Below are positions 33,937 to 42,192 of a DNA stretch of 43,456 nucleotides, piece by piece. The notes beneath the pieces were generated by a model. That model saw only the letters and a program-made list of their open reading frames with translations. It was not told the origin of the DNA and ran no database searches. How positions within the stretch are numbered: the stretch's first letter is position 1; each line of letters starts with the position of its first letter. The position numbers and the translations under genes are program-made. The DNA is from Bacteroidetes bacterium HGW-Bacteroidetes-16 (GTDB lineage: Bacteria; Bacteroidota; Bacteroidia; Bacteroidales; F082), in the NCBI GenBank assembly GCA_002840975.1, contig PHDN01000028.1, forward strand, positions 1-43,456, written 5' to 3'.

Positions 33937-34248
33937 TTAAACGGTAATTTTCTCTATCAATACTTTGCTCAAGTCGGCACGGAATCCGTTTGACTTTTGG
34001 TAACCTTTTCTTCTTTTCTTGTGAAAAACAGTTACTTTATCGCCTCTGACATGGGCAACGATTTTCGCGTCAATTTTAGCTCCTGTAAGAACCGGGGTTC
34101 CAATCGTTACAGTGCCGTCCTGATCTGCTAAAAGCACTTTGTCGAACTCAACATTGGCGCCTTCTTCTCCTTCTAACCTGTTTACAAAAACTTCTTGCCC
34201 TTGTTCAACTTTGAACTGCTGTCCGGCGATATCAACAATTACATACAT
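33937..34248 (-). CDS. rplU: 50S ribosomal protein L21
   Basis: Large-subunit ribosomal protein of 103 residues, starting MYVIVDIAGQQFKVEQGQ, the typical L21 N-terminus, and containing HKKRRKGYQKSNGFR near the C-terminus. A longer reading from 34296 exists but is rejected: a -7 promoter box at 34294-34301 covers that codon, and the 16 extra residues have no counterpart in the family. Operon with rpmA. Confidence 0.98.
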   Translation of the reverse strand: MYVIVDIAGQQFKVEQGQEVFVNRLEGEEGANVEFDKVLLADQDGTVTIGTPVLTGAKIDAKIVAHVRGDKVTVFHKKRRKGYQKSNGFRADLSKVLIEKITV

Positions 34249-34293
34249 GCTTTTAAAATCTTTAATTAAAAAATGCTCACGATTTTGGAGGTG

Positions 34294-34322
34294 CAAAAAT
34301 AGGAAAAAAAACTAATTAACAA
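34294..34322 (-). promoter_or_regulatory. Promoter for rplU-rpmA
   Basis: Minus-strand TTG (34322-34320), an 18-nt spacer and TATTTTTG (34301-34294), 45 nt upstream of the L21 ATG. It settles the L21 start. Confidence 0.6.
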
Positions 34323-34339
34323 GCAATTGTTGTTAAATA

Positions 34340-35272
34340 TTATTCTTTTCTTCTAAATAAAACTTTGCTGCTGATATTAAAGGGTCTGCCCGGATGTGCA
34401 TTGACAAGAAAAACTCCCAGTAAAATCAGTAAGAACCAAACGATATCCCACCAATGAAGTTTTTCCCCATCAAGTACTCCCCAAATAACGGCTACAATGG
34501 GTATCATATAGGTGACCGATGAGGCAAATAGCGGACTGTTGATTTTTATGAGTTTATTAAAAGCGATCAATGCCAGCCCGGTTCCCACGATGGAAAGCGT
34601 ACCCACATAGGCCAGTCCGTTAAGTACATCCGGTTGATGAAGTATTTTGGTTGGTATTTCGGAAAAAAACAGCAGGTAGATAAAGGTGGGTATCCCGATA
34701 TAAAAGAAGGAAAAGGCAGTAATACTTAATGAGTCAAGCTCCTTTAAATACTGTTTAACAAAATTGACATTAAAAGCGTAACAAACCGTTGCGATAATAA
34801 TCAGCGAGGCATATTTTATATTGAACGAAAAGCCGGAATCACCGCTCACATTGATCAATGCCAACGCCCCGACGAGCCCGATCATCACCCCGACCACATT
34901 GAACCATTTGGCTCGTTGCTTAAAAAAAAACAAGCCGAGGATCAAGGTAAATAATGGCGTTAACGAATTAAGGGTGCCGGCCAGCGAACTGTTGATTCCC
35001 GTTTGAGCAATTGCAAACATAAATGCCGGAACAAAACTGCCCAGTAATCCTGCGATAAAAAGACGAATTCCGGTTTTGCGCGAAATTTTTCGGAAACGAT
35101 GAAGGGCTATGGGGCTTAAAAATAAAAAGGTAATGCAAATTCGCAACAAACCGACCTCCACCCCCGAAAAGTAAAGCAGCGATTTTTTGATGAGGATGAA
35201 AGAACTTCCCCAGGTTAAAACCAACCCAATCAGTATAATCCACGAAAACCATTGATTGCTGATACCTTTCAT
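34340..35272 (-). CDS. EamA/DMT-family transporter
   Basis: Drug/metabolite transporter superfamily protein of 310 residues with ten predicted membrane helices arranged as two EamA repeats (about 10-140 and 155-290). Family-like signals are WGSSFILIKKSL in helix 1, LNSLTPLFTLILGLFFFKQRAKWFNVVGVMIGLVGALAL ending the first repeat (quoted as start and end only: LNSLTPLF to GLVGALAL), and SSVTYMIPIVAVIWGVLDGE in the second. Such proteins usually export or import small metabolites or amino acids; the substrate is not predictable. It is a single gene with its own promoter box, upstream of and co-directional with rplU. Confidence 0.92.
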   Translation of the reverse strand: MKGISNQWFSWIILIGLVLTWGSSFILIKKSLLYFSGVEVGLLRICITFLFLSPIALHRFRKISRKTGIRLFIAGLLGSFVPAFMFAIAQTGINSSLAGTLNSLTPLFTLILGLFFFKQRAKWFNVVGVMIGLVGALALINVSGDSGFSFNIKYASLIIIATVCYAFNVNFVKQYLKELDSLSITAFSFFYIGIPTFIYLLFFSEIPTKILHQPDVLNGLAYVGTLSIVGTGLALIAFNKLIKINSPLFASSVTYMIPIVAVIWGVLDGEKLHWWDIVWFLLILLGVFLVNAHPGRPFNISSKVLFRRKE

Positions 35273-35290
35273 GCAAATGAATTAAGGTTG

Positions 35291-35298
35291 CAAATCTA
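35291..35298 (-). promoter_or_regulatory. -7 promoter box (TAGATTTG) for the EamA gene
   Basis: Minus-strand exact TAnnTTTG match 19 nt upstream of the ATG at 35272, with a TTG 23 nt further upstream (35324-35322). Confidence 0.5.
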
Positions 35299-35432
35299 GC
35301 TAAATAATAAAACGTGCAGGGCAATTTTCTTCCGGAGGCTAAGATGATCATGCCACAATGATCATACGATTGTTTTTCACTTCAAAACGAAGCCCGCAAC
35401 TTAATTATGGGTTCTTATTACGAATTATCTTC

Positions 35433-35440
35433 TACTTTTG
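35433..35440 (+). promoter_or_regulatory. -7 promoter box (TACTTTTG) for the sigma/FecR locus
   Basis: Exact TAnnTTTG match 78 nt upstream of the sigma ATG at 35518. No TTG at -33 (a TTC is close to the right place). Confidence 0.4.
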
Positions 35441-35517
35441 TGGTGGCATTTTTTTTTGATCAGTTAATAAATCAATTGATTGAGGTTTTGCCGGCAGGAT
35501 TTGTAACTAAGTAGTTG

Positions 35518-36099
35518 ATGGAAGAGGCACAGTTGAGGTATATTGATGGTTTAAAAGCCGGTGATAAGAAAATATTCGAGGAACTATACCGCGAATATTA
35601 TTCTCCCTTGTGCTTTTACTGCCTCCGTTTTGTGGGCAGATCCGAAGAAGCAGAGGAAATTGTGCAGGGGGTATTTTTCAAGGTATGGCTAAAGCGCGAT
35701 GAGCTTCATATCAATTCCTCTGTAAAATCCTATTTATATAGGTCTGTTCAAAACTATGCTCTGAACTATCTCACCCTGCAAAAATCCAGGGGACGGCATA
35801 AGGCAGACGATTACTCCGAAACGGAGGAGCCCAATATAAATGGACTGGAGTTGATGGAAGAAGCAGAATTGGATGTGCGGATTAAAGAAGCCATCTCTAA
35901 TTTGCCCGAACGTCGACGCATCATTTTTGAGTTGAGCCGGTTTAGTGATTTAAAGTACCACGAAATTGCCGAGCATTTGGAAATTTCGGTAAAAACAGTT
36001 GAATCCCAGATGGCAAAAGCCTTACAAAGCTTGCGTGAAGCATTAAAAGATTACTTGCCAATGCTTGGTTTTTTGTTTTTTATTATATTGCGCCAATAA
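35518..36099 (+). CDS. ECF sigma factor, FecR-linked type
   Basis: Sigma-70 family factor of 193 residues. Region 2 includes EEAEEIVQGVFFKVWLKRDE and SVKSYLYRSVQNYALNYL. Region 4 is LPERRRIIFELSRFSDLKYH and the HTH EIAEHLEISVKTVESQMAKAL (about residues 145-166). The hydrophobic C-terminal tail (PMLGFLFFIILRQ) is common in Bacteroidota sigma factors paired with FecR. I chose ATG 35518 over the adjacent TTG 35515. The gene is followed after 47 nt by the FecR anti-sigma gene, so this is a cell-surface-signalling sigma factor; its regulon probably includes the downstream genes (inference). Confidence 0.95.
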   Translation: MEEAQLRYIDGLKAGDKKIFEELYREYYSPLCFYCLRFVGRSEEAEEIVQGVFFKVWLKRDELHINSSVKSYLYRSVQNYALNYLTLQKSRGRHKADDYSETEEPNINGLELMEEAELDVRIKEAISNLPERRRIIFELSRFSDLKYHEIAEHLEISVKTVESQMAKALQSLREALKDYLPMLGFLFFIILRQ

Positions 36100-36146
36100 A
36101 ATTAAAAAAAAAGTTGCATCATCAATAGGGGTATATGAAGTTTTGA

Positions 36147-37202
36147 TTGTCTCATGAACGGCAAGAATATAGTTTAGTGAAAAAAGAGATTGAACATATC
36201 GAATTAATTACCCGGGTTTTGTCCGGAAATTGCACTGCATCCGAAAAAGCAACTTTGGATCAGTGGATCGGCATGTCGGTTGAAAACCAAAACAGTTTCC
36301 TTTCCTATAAAAGCACCTGGCTCCTGGCCGGAAGTGCCGCCCCTCAATCCAGCTTCAATGTGGATAAGGCATGGGATAAGCTAAACACGACCCTGTCATG
36401 TGTTGAAAGTGAGCCCCTGGTCAATACTCCGGAGAAAAAACCTCTGTATTCGATCCAACCACAGTTTGGCTTTTATCTAAAACGCATTGCGGCCGTTCTG
36501 GTACTTGCTTTTGGCTTGTTCTATCTGTTTAACCAAAAACCACAACCGGAGTTGTTAACAATTGCATCTGCGAAATCCGTTGATGTACCTGCCGTGCTTC
36601 CCGATGGGTCGAAGATATATTTAAATCACAATACCTCTGTCACTTATCCCGAGGTTTTTGCCTCCGGTCAGCGGTTGGTTGGTTTTAAGGGTGAAGGCTT
36701 TTTCGAAATTGCCCATAACCCCTCCGTCCCCATGATCATCGAAACAGGCAACTTACGGGTGAAGGTCCTGGGAACAACTTTTGATTTGGTGAATTACGAA
36801 GAAAGCAACGAGATCGTGCTGTATTTGCAATCAGGTAAAGTGCTGTTCTACTCTGTCGATCCTCTGGATGGTTACGTTGTAGAGCAATTAATACTGACTC
36901 CCGGCCAAATGGGGGTTTATAACAAGGTTACCGGATCGTTGTCGAAAGCAGATTTCGTAAGTAATAATTTCCTGGCCTGGAAATCCGGCCAACTTGAATT
37001 TGTTAAAACTCCCCTCTCTGACGTATTTGAAGCGTTGGAAAAAACCTATGGTATCCGGGTAAACTCAACAACCATGCACTGCGATAACAGATTGTTAACC
37101 GCCACCTACAGCAACGAAACTGTTGAAAGTGTTTTCGAGTCGATCAGGGTTATCTTTGGAATCAATTACTCCATCGATGGAGAACAGGTAGTCCTTCAAT
37201 AA
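36147..37202 (+). CDS. FecR-family anti-sigma factor
   Basis: Inner-membrane anti-sigma factor and periplasmic signal relay, 351 residues. N-terminal cytoplasmic part about 1-85 (DUF4880-like; LSGNCTASEKATLDQWI), one membrane helix about 113-129, FecR domain about 140-235 (VPAVLPDGSKIYLNHNTSVT, GEGFFEIAHN, VKVLGTTFDLVNY) and C-terminal DUF4974-type domain about 280-351 (LEFVKTPLSDVFEALEKTYG). No ATG is in frame near the start: TGA is at 36144-36146, then TTG 36147, with GTG 36177 as the only other plausible start. The frame opening with ATG 36154 closes after eight codons. A terminator follows the gene. Confidence 0.93.
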   Translation: MSHERQEYSLVKKEIEHIELITRVLSGNCTASEKATLDQWIGMSVENQNSFLSYKSTWLLAGSAAPQSSFNVDKAWDKLNTTLSCVESEPLVNTPEKKPLYSIQPQFGFYLKRIAAVLVLAFGLFYLFNQKPQPELLTIASAKSVDVPAVLPDGSKIYLNHNTSVTYPEVFASGQRLVGFKGEGFFEIAHNPSVPMIIETGNLRVKVLGTTFDLVNYEESNEIVLYLQSGKVLFYSVDPLDGYVVEQLILTPGQMGVYNKVTGSLSKADFVSNNFLAWKSGQLEFVKTPLSDVFEALEKTYGIRVNSTTMHCDNRLLTATYSNETVESVFESIRVIFGINYSIDGEQVVLQ

Positions 37203-37218
37203 TTCCACTTCCTTTTTC

Positions 37219-37244
37219 TGACCTGTTTTGAGGTCATATTTTTT
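37219..37244 (+). terminator. Probable terminator after fecR
   Basis: TGACCT (37219-37224) pairs with AGGTCA (37231-37236) around a 6-nt loop and is followed by TATTTTTTAT. It separates the sigma/FecR pair from the STN-barrel gene. Confidence 0.6.
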
Positions 37245-37291
37245 ATACTTTAGCACTCGAAAAAAAACGCTTTCTTTCTGCTAATTTGCGT

Positions 37292-38626
37292 ATGAAAATG
37301 GTATCTGGTTTCAATCTATATTCCTTAATTACAAAAAGCCCAAAGCAGCGTACAGGTGTGGGTTTTATCTGCTTCAGGTTGACTGTTTTATTTTGTTTAT
37401 TTGCTTTGAGCCCTGTCAGGGCACAGGAAGACGAAGCGGGAGTGATCGACTATTTTTCGGTAACAAACCAACCCATGTCGGAGGTCATCACCCAGCTCTC
37501 CATCAAATGCAATTTAAACTTCACCTATGATGCAAGCGATCCTTTGATGGACCAGGTGATCTCCTTCGAGGCCCGTAATAGCTCCCCTTACGGTATTTTA
37601 TCAGATTTATTGGCCAATACCCAACATACCTTTAAAAAAATCGGGAACCAGGTTGTTATTTATAAAAGGGATGTTTTAGATCAGGTTTCAGCTCGCGAGG
37701 GGAACCCTCCTGTTAATAATCCGGTCGTGCCTGAAATTAAAATTCCTATCATGACATCTCAACCAGAAGTGATGCCTGCCTTTAAAATTGATACAATTTT
37801 TGTAAAAGACACTATTTTTCGCATCGATACCATCAGGATAGTGGATACGGTATACGTGACAAAAAAGAACAATTCAACAGGCATCGAAACAATACCGGCC
37901 TTATCGGTCGATCATTTTCAAAATAGCACCTACCGACAACCGGGATGGGCGATGGGATTGTCGGTTTCACCCATGGCTTCTGATTTTTCGTTGGTTAATA
38001 TGCAAAAGGGATGGTCGTTGCGTAATTTCGCAGTAGATGCCAACCTGGCCCGCAACCAAAAACGCTGGGCTTTTTCGGTTGGGATTCAATTCAGTCAGTT
38101 CGCACAAAAGTTTGATCATCAATATGATATTTCAACCGGAGGGTATTACATGCAGGATACCCTGGATGTGTATTATACCGTTATTGAACTCGATACGGCC
38201 TGGTATTATGTAACCGATTCCGTGTGGCTTCCGCTCAATAGTCAGTCCTATCACTTCGACCGGATCAACCGGGTAGGTTATGTGAGCGTATCGGGTGAGG
38301 TGGAATACACTTTTTTTCACAGGCCGGCGTTCAGTATGCATGGTAAGGTGGGCGTTTTAGTCAGTATTTTGGCCTACCGTCATGGTGTGATGATAGATGA
38401 TGACAATGTCCCGCTGGGAACTAATTTTGGAGACCTGATCTTTTCCTCCCCGGTGGTGGGGGTGACAGCCGGAGTGGGCAGTCAACACAGGTTAGGTGAA
38501 AAGATGGATTTACTTATCAACGCGTTTTATTTGCATTACACCTCCAGCCCCATCTCCGATCATGTTGACTTTAAACCCATTTCAGCCATCGGCCTTTCAT
38601 TTGGTTTGCGTTACTACTTAAATTAG
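37292..38626 (+). CDS. STN domain fused to a small outer-membrane beta-barrel
   Basis: A 444-residue outer-membrane protein with an unusual architecture. Residues 1-44 are a long signal peptide ending SPVRAQ. Residues 54-125 form an STN (secretin/TonB short N-terminal) domain (YFSVTNQPMSEVITQLSIKC, FTYDASDP, LLANTQHTFKKIGNQVVIYK). Residues about 167-190 are a linker with four D-T pairs at 6-7-residue spacing (DTIF, DTIF, DTIR, DTVY). Residues about 213-444 look like an 8-10-strand barrel with alternating aromatic strands, ending SFGLRYYLN. There is no TonB box, plug domain or 22-strand barrel, so it is not a TonB-dependent receptor. Since STN domains contact FecR, I infer a receptor for the sigma/FecR pair upstream. 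I chose ATG 37292 over TTG 37286. Confidence 0.82.
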   Translation: MKMVSGFNLYSLITKSPKQRTGVGFICFRLTVLFCLFALSPVRAQEDEAGVIDYFSVTNQPMSEVITQLSIKCNLNFTYDASDPLMDQVISFEARNSSPYGILSDLLANTQHTFKKIGNQVVIYKRDVLDQVSAREGNPPVNNPVVPEIKIPIMTSQPEVMPAFKIDTIFVKDTIFRIDTIRIVDTVYVTKKNNSTGIETIPALSVDHFQNSTYRQPGWAMGLSVSPMASDFSLVNMQKGWSLRNFAVDANLARNQKRWAFSVGIQFSQFAQKFDHQYDISTGGYYMQDTLDVYYTVIELDTAWYYVTDSVWLPLNSQSYHFDRINRVGYVSVSGEVEYTFFHRPAFSMHGKVGVLVSILAYRHGVMIDDDNVPLGTNFGDLIFSSPVVGVTAGVGSQHRLGEKMDLLINAFYLHYTSSPISDHVDFKPISAIGLSFGLRYYLN

Positions 38627-38637
38627 AACTTTAGTTG

Positions 38638-41600
38638 ATGAAAAAACAATGCATAGCTGAGATGAACAAATTAACCCATTGGATGGCCCGTTTGGCTGCT
38701 GTGGTCGTTTTTTGTTTCTCTGTTTTTTCATCTGCCTTTGCCGGCGATGTGATTGTGGGCGGAAGCCTGACTGAAAGTCAAACCTGGACACCCGACAACA
38801 CCTATATAATAGTACAGGATTTACGTATCGGATTAAATATCACTTTGACCATTTTGCCTGGAGTAACGGTGAAGATAGACCAGGGAAGAGGAATCCATGT
38901 TTGGGGAGGCAATTTTATCGTTGGTGATCCAATGGGGGTTGATCAGGACACGGTCCACTTTACGGGAAATTATCGTTCAACTCGTGAAGGCTGGAAATGG
39001 AAGGGAATATTAATTCAGGGTGTAGGGGATGAAAATACCATCCGAATTTTTTGTGCCGATATTCAGGATGCCGAGATAGCGGTAGATCTACTGGATGCAG
39101 GATGGGTTGCCGTGTTGAACTCGACCATCAGACAAAACCAGCAGCTTGGAGTAAAATTGACAAACTGTTCACGGTGCCTTATCCAAAATTGTGTGATCGA
39201 TCAAAATTACGATGGCATTGAGATGGTGGCAACAGGCAATCAATACAACACCAATAACTACATACTGGATAACCGGATCATCAATACAAACCACAACATT
39301 TACTTGTCGAAAGAGGCAGATGGAATATTTACCCTTAACCTCATTGCAAACAACCTGATTCAAGGAGCCAATAATGGTATATGGATGGACAACAATGATG
39401 AAGGCTTGTCATCGGACAACATCATTTCAAATAATTATTTTGTCGCCAATGGTTCCGGATTTGGATTTGGTGTTTTGTTGGCTTTTGATTCCACCGTGGT
39501 ATCAAATAATATTTTTTGGCTCAATAATTCTGCTTTGATTTTTGATCCGGAAGGCTCAACCAGCCATATTACCGGAAACAGTTTTTATCAGAACAACAGG
39601 GCCATTCAGATAGGAAGAGGTTCCTACGGTGATTCTATTATAACCAATACCTTCTCAGCTCAGCATTTTTCTGACTTTGAAACAAAAGAAACCAATGGAA
39701 CGGTGTTCTCATACAACAACCTTTTCCCTGCCAGTTTTCAACAACCTGTTGCTTACAACCACTCTTCATTCGACATGTCGGTGAAAGAAGTATATTGGGG
39801 AACTGCCGAAGAAGCCCTGGTCGATTCTCTTATCTGGGATTATCAGGACAATCCTGCACTCGGCAAATTCTACCGGGTTCCCTTTCTTGTCGAACCCGAC
39901 ACCACCTTCCCCATTTCGCCTCCCAGAGGAGTAATAAAACAATGGGTGGGTAATCAGGTGAAGCTCTCCTGGGAGTTCAATCCGGAAAAAGACCTGAAAG
40001 GTTACCGCGTTTATTCTGGCGGGTTTGAATATTATCATTTTGAATCAACTGTTGATGTGGGAAATCTCCAAACGGTATTCATCGATGCCTCTGTTAACGA
40101 TTCCATTGCGATAACAGCCTATGATGCCGGAGGAAATACTGAAAACGCTCAACTGGCTGGTTTCGAGAGCCCCTTTTCATTCGCTGCCTATTTCCCTTAT
40201 GCCGGTGAGAATAACCAATATTGTATCAGTCAGGCTCAGATTCAATTAAATAACAGTACAGCTCCTTTTTCTTACGAGCAATTGTTATGGAAAACTTCAG
40301 GAGATGGTACTTTTAATAACCCGACCATGCTTCACCCAACTTATTTTCCGGGCACCCAGGATTTAAGTGTTGGCACGGTTGTATTGTCAATGAATGTGCT
40401 TAAAGAAAGTAAGTGGCTTTCCGACAGCCTTGAGTTATCTATCCTGGAGGACGTGGTCGTGTTGGCCGGGAGCGATACCACCATTTTTGTTGATGATTCA
40501 TTGAATTTAGTTCAGGCTGAGGAAAGCAATGCCAGCAATCTGTTGTGGACAAGCAGCGGGGATGGAGTTCTTATCGATGATACCCTCCTCCATACAACCT
40601 ATATTCCCGGAATCATGGATAAAGCCACCGGGGTTGTCACACTGACGCTTATGGGGCAAAATGTATGTGGTGAAGAAACAGGAACCCTGACCTTGACCCT
40701 TGTTCCCCGGTTTACCATCCATGGTGCTGTTTGGAAGGATAGTCAAATAGCTGAATCATGCGCCATTGTGGCTTTCGATCAGTCTTCCTCTTCCGCTCGT
40801 GCTGCCAGTGTGGTGAATACCGATGATGCCGGCAGGTTTTTATTCGATCGCCTGATGCCTGGTGAATACCTCTTATATGCTGTTCCTGATACCTCCCTGA
40901 AGGAAAATTTTTTTCCGGGATATTATGTTATTTCGCCCCGATGGCAGCAAGCCTACCCTTTAAAGCTTGATGCCGATATTTATGATGTTGATATATTTTT
41001 GCCACCTCTCGATTATTTACTACCAGATGGAAATGGGAAAATTTCAGGCCATTTTGTGAGTAACACCTTTTTCGCTTATCAACACGATGTTTACGCACGG
41101 TCGTGGTTCGAGCCTGACATACCTGAAATTCAGCTCAATGAAGGACAATCGAATATCACCATTTTATTGTATACACCCGGCCGCGAAAAAGTGCTCGACT
41201 ACACCCTGACGGATGTTAATGGGAATTTCTACTTTAATCAACTGCCTATGGGGAGTTATGTGGTAGATGCCGAAAAAGCAGGATACCTCACCGTGGTGTC
41301 CCCTGTTATCACGTTGACGCCGGAAAATCCGGTTCGAAGTAACCTCGAACTTTTAGTCGACCAAAAGAAAATAAGCATACTGGCCCCTGGAGAGATTAGC
41401 CCTGTCACCCGCGATGAATTGGTTGTTTTCCCAAACCCCACCACCTCGCTGATCAACATTTTGCCGGAAAAAATCGAAAGTGGTTCTTATCACATAGGTG
41501 TTTATGATGTGTTTGGAAGGAAAGTTTTGACGAGTGATTGGACCGTGAACCCGGATGACCCCATTCCGGCTCATCATTTCAGCGTTTCAACACTTCATCC

Positions 41601-41667
41601 CGGAATTTATTTCGGGATTATCATTGGGGTAAACTCATCCCGTGATTTTTCATTCATCGTTCGATAA
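38638..41667 (+). CDS. Large secreted beta-helix protein with type IX sorting domain
   Basis: A 1,009-residue cell-surface or released protein. Order of parts: signal peptide (about 1-36, ending SSAFAG); right-handed parallel beta-helix of the pectate-lyase/NosD type (about 60-385; repeated N/I-rich turns such as NNYILDNRIINTNHNIYLS); fibronectin-III-like domain (about 430-510; KLSWEFNPEKDLKGYRVY); two Ig/PKD-like repeats with matching cores (LWKTSGDGTFNNPTMLHPTY and LWTSSGDGVLIDDTLLHTTY); two carboxypeptidase-regulatory-like domains (about 695-785 and 800-900); and the C-terminal type IX sorting domain (VFPNPTTSLINI, VYDVFGRKVL, final FSFIVR). Cargo of the SprA system in this window. The helix may bind or cleave a polysaccharide, but no catalytic triad was identified. 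It starts 11 nt after the STN-barrel gene, so they are co-transcribed. Confidence 0.9.
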   Translation: MKKQCIAEMNKLTHWMARLAAVVVFCFSVFSSAFAGDVIVGGSLTESQTWTPDNTYIIVQDLRIGLNITLTILPGVTVKIDQGRGIHVWGGNFIVGDPMGVDQDTVHFTGNYRSTREGWKWKGILIQGVGDENTIRIFCADIQDAEIAVDLLDAGWVAVLNSTIRQNQQLGVKLTNCSRCLIQNCVIDQNYDGIEMVATGNQYNTNNYILDNRIINTNHNIYLSKEADGIFTLNLIANNLIQGANNGIWMDNNDEGLSSDNIISNNYFVANGSGFGFGVLLAFDSTVVSNNIFWLNNSALIFDPEGSTSHITGNSFYQNNRAIQIGRGSYGDSIITNTFSAQHFSDFETKETNGTVFSYNNLFPASFQQPVAYNHSSFDMSVKEVYWGTAEEALVDSLIWDYQDNPALGKFYRVPFLVEPDTTFPISPPRGVIKQWVGNQVKLSWEFNPEKDLKGYRVYSGGFEYYHFESTVDVGNLQTVFIDASVNDSIAITAYDAGGNTENAQLAGFESPFSFAAYFPYAGENNQYCISQAQIQLNNSTAPFSYEQLLWKTSGDGTFNNPTMLHPTYFPGTQDLSVGTVVLSMNVLKESKWLSDSLELSILEDVVVLAGSDTTIFVDDSLNLVQAEESNASNLLWTSSGDGVLIDDTLLHTTYIPGIMDKATGVVTLTLMGQNVCGEETGTLTLTLVPRFTIHGAVWKDSQIAESCAIVAFDQSSSSARAASVVNTDDAGRFLFDRLMPGEYLLYAVPDTSLKENFFPGYYVISPRWQQAYPLKLDADIYDVDIFLPPLDYLLPDGNGKISGHFVSNTFFAYQHDVYARSWFEPDIPEIQLNEGQSNITILLYTPGREKVLDYTLTDVNGNFYFNQLPMGSYVVDAEKAGYLTVVSPVITLTPENPVRSNLELLVDQKKISILAPGEISPVTRDELVVFPNPTTSLINILPEKIESGSYHIGVYDVFGRKVLTSDWTVNPDDPIPAHHFSVSTLHPGIYFGIIIGVNSSRDFSFIVR

Positions 41668-42192
41668 ATTAGCCAAATGCTATATCTGAGTGATTGCAGT
41701 TCAGGATATCATCTGTCACGATCAAACAACACCCCTTGAGCCAGTTTTTAGGTTTATAAATTAGCCTCGTTAAACCAGTTACTCCTTCGCAAAAAAACAT
41801 GAAAAAAAAGGGAAGTGCAAGTAGGGGTAAAACAGTTTCTATTTGTCATACTATCAGTTGAAAAAGTTATTCAAAATTGATTTTTACTAACTGGATAACA
41901 GAAATTTAGCTTCAGCTCAGGGATTTTTCAATCGAATAGAAGTATTCAATTGGTGTTCTTGTGCTGAAAAACGTTCATATAGTAATTGATAGTCAGTAGA
42001 TTATAAAACAGTATTCTGCAACTGTTTTTTTTTGCAGGTTTTATAGTTAGTTTGTTCATTATTTATTCATCAATTAAAAAAAATAATCTAATCTATGGGG
42101 AAAAACTGAAAATCGAATGTTCACAGGTTATTTTATACCTAATGCAAAATGTTTAAAAGGAAATCATTATTATTAACTAAATTTATTCACGT
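41668..42192 (+). other. 525-nt intergenic region with a sigma/FecR-junction-like motif
   Basis: No credible gene. A poly-A stretch followed by AGTAGGGGTAAAA (about 41817-41832) resembles the poly-A/AATAGGGGTAT sequence between the sigma and fecR genes (36105-36133). A short inverted repeat, CTGCAA/TTGCAG, is at 42016-42037. No exact TAnnTTTG box was found before the gene at 42193; a one-mismatch version (TTAGTTTG) ends at about 42054. Confidence 0.45.

Noticed and set aside
34249-34296. Longer L21 reading
   Set aside because: Its start codon lies in the promoter box, and the extension is absent from the L21 family.
41800-41863. 20-codon ORF beginning MKKKGSASRG
   Set aside because: Too short, no clear ribosome-binding site, and it covers the poly-A/AGGGGTA motif, which is more likely regulatory.
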